Assembly (NCBI GenBank): GCA_002633005.1
Contig: NMRA01000076.1
Location: forward strand, 378,800 to 442,799
Origin: Phoronis australis
Lineage: Eukaryota; Phoronida; Phoronidae
Direction of reading: 5' to 3'
Length of the DNA stretch: 64,000 nt
Position numbers and translations under genes: made by a program
The notes under the pieces: generated by a model
Database searches by the model: none
Seen by the model: the letters and a program-made list of their open reading frames with translations, nothing else
What the model was told of the DNA's origin: nothing
Shown: piece by piece, positions 12,301 through 24,300 of the stretch
Numbering within the stretch: position 1 is the stretch's first letter
How the letters are laid out: each line of letters begins with the position of its first letter

Positions 12301-15300
12301 GGCCGATGTTGGCGGATAATGTCGCCATCGAGGCTCATGACTCAGCAATGCAGGAACAAACTGGGATAGCCGAGATGGGTTTCAGCAGTTGTACCAAAGC
12401 AGGGTCTTTAACCAACGCTATTGGTGTCCAGGTGGAGAGCCCATTCATGAGCAGTTCACTTGATTGTGATGGAGTTGGCTGTCGAACTGAATGGCGAGAG
12501 CAAGGCGTGCAATGGGAAAACCTTTCCAGTGATGGTGTGCCTGCAATGGCGACTGAAGATGCTTCTATGCAGACTTGCCGTTTACCTGTTCAGAACCAGT
12601 CCACTCAAGACTCACTTAGACTCGATGATGGTCTCTGGACAATCTTACCCGACTCCACCTCTGTGGAGGACACCAACAACAATGTTGGGTTGGAGGTTGT
12701 TATATCTAATGGTGGAGATTTTGATGAGTCTGACAATTACGATTTTTCTATTGAAATAGGTTTTGCTGAGCCTTCCGGTGTTGTCTTGAAACAAGTTAAC
12801 ATACAGGAGGTAGACAGTGATTCAGCTGTGATTGGCTGTGTTCAAGATGCCAACATTCCGCATCCAACATCATGGAGAGAATCACGCTTGAAAGAGGTGT
12901 GTGACTTGGGCAACCAGACAGATCTTCCCTATGGATCACAAAGTGCTGTTTGTGGTGATGAGAAAATCTCTGACGTTGCTCTTAGTCGTAGCGTTCAAGA
13001 AAAATGTGTACAAACTGATACAAAGGTAGAAAATCAACACATACAAGTTGATGAAGAATTTCTACCTTCTTGTTCCAAGTCTCAAACGTCCGTAAGAACC
13101 TACTGCCGAACACCGAAAAGTATTCTGCCAGATATTTGGCACAGTGGTTGTACTCAACCACTTTCCTACAGAGGCAAACCTTTCCGAGTTAAAAGGAAAA
13201 TTTTCAAATCCTTGTCTTTGTGGAGAGGAATGCCTCATCCAGATTTACGGGAACCAATTGCTGTCTGCGAAGAAAACATCAACCCATTACCCTGTGCAAG
13301 TTTGCAACAGACTCGTTTTTTTGATCTGAATTCTTTGTCATGCACTCTCAGTTCTAGTTCTTATCAGTCCTGTACATCTGGAGTTGATCAAGAATGTAAA
13401 GTTGCTGAAAACATTGCTGCGGAAGAGGTTCCGCTGTGTGAAAATAGTAATGGTGTCCCAACTGGTAAAACAGTGACTTGCAAAAGCGTGGCGTCTGCAA
13501 GAGGTAGCCAGTCATGTGAAAATTTTATGAAGAATCACTACAGCAAACAATGTGTTGAGGAATCGGATCTTGTCACTGATCTTGCCAAATTTTCCAGTGA
13601 ACAGTTGAAAGAAATTGTCGAGTCCTCAAATCACGAAGTCTGGGTGGTACCGCCGTGTGCCGTGGCCAAACTGTTAGACATCGTCTCGCAGCAGGACACT
13701 GCGACTCTGTGTGGACAAAAAACTTTCATTGCGAAGTGTCTGAAACAGTGCATGAATGAGAAGGTCAAGTCATACTCCAGTTTTCTGGAAAATTCCAGTG
13801 AAACCGTCAAGGACAGGCGTGGACGTTACAGAAAGATGGACCAGCAAGCGTTTCAAACGGCTATAAAGGAAAGAATGTACAGGCTGTCAGAAGATCTTTG
13901 CAAAACTTTGAGTAGTAATCTTGAAGATTTTCCGCCATCGTTTGTGGGAAACTTTAATGGGGAGGCTGACGTGGACGCCAGCAGTGCACCTGCTGATGGT
14001 GATTACACCCCCCACCAACACAACTCTATGGTAACCAACAGAAGCTTTCTAGACTCCCAGGCTCTGGCAGCAGTCACCCCTTTGCATGCTGTTTGTTGTC
14101 CACCATTGTCGCCATCACCAAGTTACCAGGGACCAATACCTAATGCAAGTGAAATCCGGCCGCAGTGTTCGATGGTTAAACAAGCATTTAAGAACCTAGT
14201 GCATGCCTGTTCCACTGTTGGCCAAGTCCAGAAAGATAGAGATACATTTTCTTGCAAAAACAATCCCGTAGATGTGTGTACAAGGAAATGTCACAGTGTG
14301 TGTTTACAGCAGTCAAGAGTGAGACAGGTTTTCATGGACTTGTTTCACACACACTCTGCAGCTGATTCTAATTGGAATACGTTTTGCATGGTAACATTTT
14401 TGTTTGGCTGTATGCTTCATGTTTTTTGTTTGTTTTTTGTTTGTTTGGCTTTGTTGTCTATCCTTAAGTTTTGCCTCTGAAATTTTACTTTTTAAGGTGA
14501 AAAATGTGGCATTTTTGAGCAGTCACTTTTTCTGATCTTAGTGGTTTCGATCTTCTTTACATGTAATTTTATAGAGTCCCTGGCTACGTTATCCTGTTTT
14601 TGTTTAATTTCACGTCCATTTTTGTTGTGTTTCTTTGTTTAGTTTTTGTTACAACTTCATACAATTTTGGTTAGTTTTTCTTTATTCTGTTCTCTGTTAT
14701 TTTGTTACTTTTTGTAATTATCATTGTTGGCTTTTCGGAATTTCTTATTTTGGTTCTTGAACAAACCTAACTACAGCTTGTCTCATTTCAAAAGGTGTCG
14801 CCTGATTCTCACTAAAAATAATTAAACTCAAGGTCCTTGGCACCCACTTAACTGAAATGATCTGACCAGCTGTGTTCAGCATCAGCTGCAACTTCACTCG
14901 TTTGTTTCTGAGGCAAATCTCGTGTGCTTCCTTATTGTATAGCATCGAATAGAATGTTCACATGCAGATGCTTGGCTGTGTTGCCTTTAACAAAAGAAAT
15001 CCTATGCCTAGATAATACGAAATTGTACTAGAATCAAGTGGGTGACAATTTTTAAAATGTTCAGGATGAGTTTGGCACATTCAGCTTTTGTATAGTTTTG
15101 ATTGACACTCTTGAAGGTACAGAGAGAACCACCTGTTGACGAGTTGAAAAAGGAGGGTTACTATGATGGTCAGCAGTCCAGTATTGGTGATCAGTCTATG
15201 AACATGGGACTAGACGATGTGCAGATAAACCAAGGATATGTCATTAAGCCAGGTAGGATATTTGTTGGCAGCTAATGGATTTCGGGCACCCATTTTATTA

Positions 15301-18300
15301 AAGGGGGTAAGTCCTGTCGGAGGGATGTCCTGTCAGATTGTCCAAGGTATGTCATTGCAAACATGTTGCTGTTTTTAAGTGCGAAAACATGGCAACAAGT
15401 AAATTTTTCATAACCAAAGTTTACCATCATGAACCATGTTAATGAGCTGAATGCCAATCAAAATTGAAAATATGCCTAATTATTAGTATTTTTGTCACTT
15501 GTTGTCTTTTTTTTCCTCTAAACTTGTGTTAACTTTATTTCAATTCAGCAACAAATTCATCCGTCCGTTTTTTGATTGGCTTATGAAGAAATTTTATTGG
15601 ATTTAAAGAAAGAGGCAACAAGTGTATAATGGCAATCAAAATCATTAATTAAAAGAATTTCCAGGTTAACCAAATGTATCTCTGTGTTGGTTTGGCCCAA
15701 AAGAGTTAGAAATACGAGGTAATGCAACAAAGTGGATATAAAGTGGTGTGTAGGTTGTTACTGGTTTGCAAGAATGAGCTTGCTGGCAAAAATGATCTGC
15801 TGCAAATCAATAAACTTTGTCCGTTAAAAGAATTTTAAACCCTGTTTTCCCGAGGTCACCAAAAGCTTGTTTGGTCACCTACTGGTGTACCTTTAGTTAC
15901 TCTATTGACAGGTAGAAGCACTATTCAAGTGAGACATTTCCACCTGTGTCATGGATTGGTTTTATGTTTTGAGATAGATGGTGTTTTCCGAAAGCTGTCC
16001 GAACTCGTNATAGAAAGTGGTGTGTAGGTTGTTAGAAATACGAGGTAATGCAACAAAGTGGATATAAAGTGGTGTGTAGGTTGTTACTGGTTTGTAAGAA
16101 TGAGCTTGCTGGCAAAAATGATCTGCTGCAAATCAATAAACTTTGTCCGTTAAAAGAATTTTAAACCCTGTTTTCCCGAGGTCACCAAAAGCTTGTTTGG
16201 TCACCTACTGGTGTACCTTTAGTTACTCTATTGACAGGTAGAAGCACTATTCAAGTGAGACATTTCCACCTGTGTCATGGATTGGTTTTATGTTTTGAGA
16301 TAGATGGTGTTTTCCGAAAGCTGTCCGAACTCGTCACGGCTAATGCAAAAAAGAAATCGGCCTGATTTCTGATGAATATTGAGGAATTTTTGCAATTAAC
16401 AAGTGCACACAACTCATTTTTTGGGGAAAGTTTGGGTTGGAATCCCAGCTCTGTGTTGCTTATGTTTCTTATGTAGCTGGGGCATTTACATTTGTGTTTG
16501 GTTTTTGTATTTAGATTCCATAAAACATGATATTGAAACAATGGAAACAGGTGTTATCCTATTTCATGGAAACGTTGAATTCTCACAAGCCATTTTGTCT
16601 TTGTTCAATAGTTCTTATCCTTCAACAGGAAGTTTTGACGACCACTTACCAGAGAAGCAAACTGATAACAATGCTGGCATTCATCTGAGAGCAGCACAGG
16701 AGACTAATAGACAGGTACTGGTGTCTACGTTTCTTATTGAGATTTGGGAGCTAGATAATTGTTTATTGTCTTCAAAGGGTATTTTAGCCATGCGTGCTTG
16801 GCACATGAAATGGCATGGTATGACAAGCAACTTGTACAGACTGATTGCAAACAACGACCTGCCAGTTCTTTCAAAGCCCTCAAATCTCCTCCAATCCGAG
16901 TTACGAACAATTTGAGATGAACTCCGTAATTATAGCACGTGGTCAAAATTTTTTTTGTGGTGGAAGGTAGGTTTGTAGCCGCTTTAAGTCTTTGGATTAT
17001 TTTGGATTCATTGACATTTGTGCAACATGTTCAGCGCCCAACGTTGTTGACTACGTGGGTTTGATGTTACTGATGAAGGTTATGATTCATCCAGGTTAAT
17101 GTATTATGACAAATAGTTCAGCCAGACGTACTTAGTTAAAACTTTATGTTGCAGGGATTACAACTGTCCCCTTCTACAGACGGGGGTCGACGGGCTGTCG
17201 TAGGTCTTCCCACCTTTCCTGTGAATCTGTACTGGTGTGACCTCTGTTGAGTAGTGAGTGAAATGCCCTCTGCCAGGTTTGGATAGGAGCGAGATTCAAC
17301 CTATCTGAACCCTGGCAGAGGCATTTCACTCACTACCCAACAGAAGTTTGCGCCAGTACAGTTTCACAGGGAAGGCGGGGAGGTCTGAGGCCGCCATTAG
17401 ACCATCTTCTATAGAAGAAGACAGTTGTGATTCCGGTAACGTAAATTTTTAACTTGGTGTGTCCTTATGAAATAATCGTAATTAGTCACATACATGGGCT
17501 TGGTGCCATATTGTGTTTGGACGTTTCAAAGTTTTTTAATCTGTTGCTATTACAATCATGTAAATGATTCTATTCTTATTTCCAATGCCATTTCAGGCTC
17601 GCTTCTTGCCTCCTGCTGAGGATCAACCACCAGTTCCCTCTGTTGCCCATTCTGTCAAACAGTCTTCTGCCGAGGAACGCATGGAGGAAGCCATAGACGA
17701 ATATTCGTCTGCCAGAGGTCGCCACATTCTGGCTCCAGACATCTTCATGGGCCTGAGGTTCGCCGATGCTAACGCTCATCCTGGTTCGGGTGTACTGTCC
17801 TCTGAGACACAGGTAAGTAGTTCCGCGGAAGTGCAATTGTAGCATATTCAGAATGTCAATTATGTGGGTGTTTCTGTAAGCCTCGCTCGCTACCAGTTTT
17901 TTGATCATGATGGATTCTCAAGTGAATATACATGACAGCAAGTTATTCATCATCATGCCTTTAAACTGTCATTTGCTGCCAATGTCGGATGCATCGAACC
18001 TGTAGTGAGTGAATTATAATTTGTCAGTGAAACTGTGTTATTCTTTGCCAGGAGCCTACATCTGGAAGAGCCTATCTGAATGTTGCTGACATGGATGCAG
18101 ACCTAGTCAGTGCCATTCTGCAGACTCGCTCTCCCCGTCCAGCAGAAAGGCCAGTGACTCAACAGACGTCTGAGCCGATGAAAGAGGAGACTGCAGTGAC
18201 ACCTATAGTGGGAGATTCTATTGAGGAGGAAACTGTGGCTTTGGCAGATAGGGTCACGGTGGGCCTTCTGGGGCAGAAGTCTTCTCCTGAATCTGAGTAT

Positions 18301-21300
18301 GTTGCACAGATAGGTTATTCTTAGCAAACATTTTTAAGTCTGGTCTGTACGCCACCATTTCGCCACATTACGTGAATTAATGAACATAAGTTGGAAAAGA
18401 TTTCCACCTCGACTGGGATCGAATCTGAAATGTTTTTGATCTGTATTTCAACGCTGGTTCAAGATATACGTACTCATAGGTTATTCTTATCGCACATTTT
18501 TATTCGACTGCGTTATTATCCCTGTTTATTGCTTTGGGAGACTTCCAAATAATGAGTAAGGTTGTGTCATCGCACATGGCCTGATGCAGTACCCTGGCTA
18601 TAGAGAAATGATTCTGTACCCAAGACGATTGCTCAAAGTCAAATTAGCTACATGAGGCAATACTTGGCTGCTTATCTGCACTACATGGGTTGGTATGCTT
18701 CGAAGTCACTGCTTAATCTTTAATACGGGGTTTAAATTTGTGTATGTTGGCACTCGGTGTATACACACCCTTGTATTGGCACAGGATACACACTTTGAAA
18801 AATCCCACTGCACTTGGGAATTGTAGTTGGCATCGATTAATTGTCCAACCAAAACTTTACGGCATCTTGTGACACAGCGTTTTTAGAAAATGGATTTTGT
18901 GGCAATTATTTCAAAAATGTTCTTTCTCCACTAGGAGGCAGGACGCGATGGTTCACCTGGCCAAGAGGCTGCGCAACGTGCAGAAGAGTAAGATTGCCCA
19001 ACGCCTTCAAGAGATGGATGAACAGTTCCAGGCTATCAGTCAAGTCAGCCAGAAGGTGGAGTCGGAGTTCAGGGACACCAAACTAGTGAGTAATCCTATT
19101 CTACCAGACAGTCACTCATAACCTACCTGCTAATCACTCCCTCTAGTGTTTGATCATGAAACTATCCCATTTCCATACTTTTGGTGCATGACACGACGAG
19201 CCATCATGCGATCATGTTGAGCCTTGTCCCAGCCAATAACTACCTCAAGTTCTTCGAAACCCCACAAAGTACTTCTAATCTGAGTGAAGAGCAAGGTGAG
19301 ATTGGTAGTGAGTAGCCTAAATGAGAAGCTATTTTTTGTCAGAATGCGCGTGCGTAAAAGTTTCATCTTACAGCGGTGCCATTGCAGTAGTGATGTCTGG
19401 TGTCAAAATTTTGGGTAAGTAGGAAAGAGAGTGCCGGATAAATGAAATCAACACAGGTACAGCTAAGGTAGTGAGAATATGATATGGAGTACTCCAGAAT
19501 ACAGACATGGTGTTTATGTTATGTAATGAAATATGTATGTACGGTTTGTTGTCAGCCTTGACCTGTAGCAGTTTTGATGTGTACTGTGAGAACAATGTTG
19601 TTCTCTTCTTCCTTCAAACAAATCACGTGGTCAAGACTATGACTCTTACACGTTGGCGTGTGTTAAAAATGTAGTCGAAGCAGATCCAGAGGTCCGTTCC
19701 AAGAAAACTTACTTAGCTATGACAAATCTTAAATTTCAGTCAATTTTAAGATAAAACTTAGATTTGTCTCAAGTCCGTTTCATAAAAGAGATCTTACGTT
19801 TGACTTATTTGTGACTTAAGTTTGTCTTAATTTTGACCATCTTACCGGATGTGGAAGTTTCAAAGTTTTGAAGTTGAGACAAATCTTAGACTTAATAAGT
19901 CAAAAGTTCTCTTAAGTCAGTTTCTTAGAGTGGGCCCCAGGACTCTGTAAGTGATTATTGCCCAGTTTTGTTAAAGAAGGAGATGTGGTCGTAATCCTGT
20001 GGTCTTTTGATATTGATATGTTATAAGCTCGTTGCATTGGGGAGAGGCTAACGCTTTTAATGCAAAGTGCAAAAATGTATTTCTGAATGTTTTATTTGCA
20101 GCTGTTGAACACTGTGGAAAACCTTGCTCAGGCTTCCCATCCGAGCCAGTACCCCCCAGCTGAAGTGGCGCAGCCCAAGCTCACTGTCACCCTTGCTGAT
20201 GCTCCAGAGCAGTCCACATCTCCTCAGGGGCCACAAGCAGTTGACAGTGCACGGTATGCACAGAAATTGCCATCAACGCAGTTGGATGTTATTGTAAGTG
20301 TCAGCGATGACTTCAATGACTCTCCACTCAGCCATCACTCTGAAGCGTCCAGCAACAACAACAGTGGGTCTTCTTGGTCTAAGAGTCCAAGGTCAGCGAG
20401 CACGCCAAAAAGTCAGCGAGGGGTGAGTCAACTATCCGCCGCTTTCGCTTCGCAAACTATGGTTTACCAGAAGTTAGCCAGAATAAACAGACATGCAAAC
20501 CAAAGCATGCAAGTGAATAATACCAGTCCTTTTGTTCAATCTAGAGGGTAATGTGTATAAATTATAGGGCTGCCAACTGTTATGAATATTTGCATACTCT
20601 ACAATCTTTTAGGACCTGAACATTCACTATATTCATGTTTTCAAGTGTTATGGATTTTGAGTGGTTGTTTCTCTTCAAAAATCTAAAAGCAAAAAATATC
20701 TTAATAGTTGAGAGGACAATATCTGAACAAGAAAATGTGTCCTGAGTACTGGGCACTGGTATATAATATGTCCTGAGTACTGGGCACTGGAATATAATGT
20801 AATTTACATGCAAGATTTTCGTTTTGTGACTGACCAATGAAAAATGCCCTTAGTTGACGTTGCATTGTGAGGATCATTGTTGAGAGCGAAACTTCAGAGA
20901 CAAATATCACGTGGAATTAAATTAGATTTAAGAATTGAGAAAAGGAATTCACCGCATTTCGTCACTGTACTTCAGCATGGAAAACTTCGGTGCCTACAAC
21001 ATTGGTATTGATCAGTAAATTGCAACGAGATATTTAGTGGTACGGAGTAGTCAACACAGAAAAAGCAGACAACATGGATGTAATGAGCTGAGCTTTTATG
21101 CATTGTTTTTTTTTATAAACACAATGTGAATCTGAAATCTTTTGGGGTGTATCACACTTTCTTGATTGAAATTTAAACTTCTTGAAAGTTTTGGAAACCA
21201 TGCAAGTTTTCACTTGCAAAATATGGATTTTTAACTTAGAAGTTACAGGTTATGTGCTTTATGGGTTGGCAGCCGTGAAATTAAGACTACACTGAGCAGA

Positions 21301-24300
21301 TGGCCTAGTTAGTAATTTAGTAAGCATACGTTAGTTAGTAAGCAGTTGAAACATTTATCGTTGAATAAATGGATATTTGCATTATTGAGTTGCAATTTGT
21401 TAATATTGAGTTGCAATTTGTTAATTCTTTTGGAAACAAATCCATTTATTATTAATCAAAAATCCCTTAGATGACTTACTACTACCCAAAGGCTGCCAAC
21501 TTGTGGCCAAACAAATCTTTATCGGCTGCAGGGTTAGGGCATAGTTAGGTCAAAGGTCAATGGTTCTACCATAGTCAACTAGGGACATTCATTTGGAAGT
21601 GTAGTGGCCATAGTTCGAACTAAGGCTTCAGCTGCAAACGGTGTATGCTAAATATATTTGCGTGTTCTCATCTGTCTAGCTGTGACGCTCTCAAATGATG
21701 TTTGGGACAAACTAATTCTGCTTGGGGTTGTTAGAAGTAAGGAAAGTTGATGCTCATTATTGTATGCATTGTTGTTAAATTGAGTAAGGTGTTGTTGAAT
21801 ATCCAATGATACTGGGGATTTGCATTCACGGAATTTGGCTCCTGAATGTTAGGGGTCTTGGTTGTTAGTTTGAAACAAGTGAGACAGTTTCGTGTTTGAG
21901 AAAAAAGTCAGTGGTCTTGAGTCAGTTCTTTTAGAAACTGAGGTAACTGCTAGCTTATGGAAAGTGTTACAGATAAGTTTTTATGTGTTGCAAGTGCACA
22001 AAGAACTTCACTTGCAAGTCAATGGTGCATGAAGCATAAGAAAAGGGAAATGCTTTCATGACGATAAATACTGTATTTAAATAGATATTGTGAAAAAACT
22101 GTCATTGGAGATTTAACAAAATCAGTGATATCCTCTGGGGGTGCAGTGACCATTTGAATAGATTAGTGATTAATCAGTGACATACTGTTGACAGCAGCCT
22201 TGTAGTAAAACTGTCTATATCAGCTGATGTATGGCTTACCTTCAGGATAGACGGTCCAACTGATGCCAGTCTGGGCCATTGATGTCTCATTGTTGGGCCA
22301 AATATCAACCCCATTTCCCTCTGATTGCCATTTTAAAATCATGCAAACTTCCCCTAGTCATGCCAAAATATCCAACTTCATGTGATTAAAAAACTCCCCT
22401 CAAGGTTAAAATCACTTTTCTGTATTCCGTTAATTTTGGCTTTTTGAGGCTGTACTGATAAGGATTGGGGACCAGGTTGGGAGGCACAAGTGCTTTTCCT
22501 TTCAGGTGAGCGAGAGCCCTGCTAGCCGTAGTATTGAGTTACATCCCTACTTTTATAATTTCAGATAGTATTGTTTCCAAAATGGAATCTATGTTTTTAA
22601 ACTGAGGAATTGAAGTGTACAGGATATATCGTTTAAAAATCAACTGGTACCACGGTCTACTTGTAAACATTGCTCTGTAAAACTTATTGTAATCGAAAGT
22701 TGGTTTAAGATTAATTTTGAAGTTCTGGGAGAAAGAGATTGAAAAATTTGAGCAGCGATAACTTCCATTTTCATTGTTGTCAGATATTATTTAATATTGG
22801 TTTATGAGCAGGACATTTTTACAGCCTCTCCACAATTTGAGTTTTTCATCGTAAAAAATGTAACAGCGCCATCTATCATCTTTATGACAGCTGAATGTGC
22901 TGTGTTGATGTGGCATTTAGTGACTAACTTTTAATGTCACATATATATCATTTAATTGTAGTCCATCTGACACTTGTTTTAAACAAGTCAGTGTAATGGT
23001 TGCCTAGCAACAGTGAGGCTGAGTTTTTCCTCAAACATTCCTGCGTTCACCAGTGCATGAAGGAAATGAGCTGTTTTTAGATTGGCTCCTTCATGAGGTG
23101 GTCTCAGTCAAAATATAATCATTCAAGTGTCAAGTGTATTGTAAGGAAATAGACTGAAGTGTATAATTTATTCGTGACCACTGAACTATTTCACGATGTC
23201 ACGTTGCTGTCAGTAAGCTGTTTGTTTTTGTTTTCTTCTGTTGTTGCTAGGAAGATCCAATTTATTTTAATATTGCCTCGTGTCTAAGGTCAGTAAGCTT
23301 GTAAGTTGTCTGGAGTGAGATAGTATAACAAGATATTACTGGACATATTTCAACTGAATGTGTAGTCATTTGCTGACATTTTTTTATGGTATGTATAGTG
23401 GTGATTAAATTGTCCCTTATCTCAACCTCCAGTATTCCTCAAACGGTGCTTTTTTGTCTGTTTTCTCACCTAGACTGAATGTCTCTGTATAATGCAAGCA
23501 CACGCCCGTTTGATAGCATTGTTATTTCCACTAGATAATTTTCTATAATAATTCCCTGGAGATTTGTACAAAGCACACCATTGCTTATAGCAAGAATTTA
23601 TATCTGCATTTTGTTCTGTTGTGAAAAAATATTTTGTGTCTGCAAAAAATTCCAGAGACATACAGAGCCAAGTGCACACTTCTGAGAATAGCGACCGTTT
23701 TAGATTTTCTCGCTCATTCTCTTTTTGACATGGTTGGTAACAATATTTTTTTTGCAGAGAGATGACACCTCTGTTGCTGGGCTCAGTGGACTGACAGACA
23801 TTGTTGCTAGTATTATTGAGGAAGGAGGGTCCACATTTGAAATCAACGCTGGCCTGAGACAATATCAGAAAGACAAGATACTGAACAAAGCCAGGTAAAG
23901 GGAAACTGGACTGGTGGTGCTCAAGTCAAAAGCATAATTTTGCATTATTAATTACAAAAATCATTATTTCTCACCAGGGAATGCATTGTGCAGTAGTGTA
24001 TTTGTAATTTGTGACAAAGAGACTCTTATCGCAAAAATTACTTTTTTCTTAGGGGCATGTATATGATGCTGTGAGTTTTCTTGCTTGTAGTTGTTTGCAT
24101 TCATGGTTTTGAACAATTTTGAAGAAAGAGGAATTTTTTAAGTTTTTCATTTTTTTAACAAAAGTGCAATGAACAATATTTCATCACAGTCATGTTTTCA
24201 TCCCTACGTTTTTCTTCATAACCCACATGACTAGTAGTGTTTTGTCAGCATTTGCTTCAATGAAGTGTGCCTTTGGAAAATAAAAAATAATGGTTTACAG

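Noticed and set aside
16403-16915. 170-codon open frame on the plus strand
   Set aside because: It is in the wrong phase on both sides; only 16629-16714 within it has matching splice sites. The rest is intron.
18297-18313. Donor GTTATT at 18314 for the exon starting at 18052
   Set aside because: It leaves phase 1, incompatible with the next exon; GTATGT at 18297 leaves the required phase 2.
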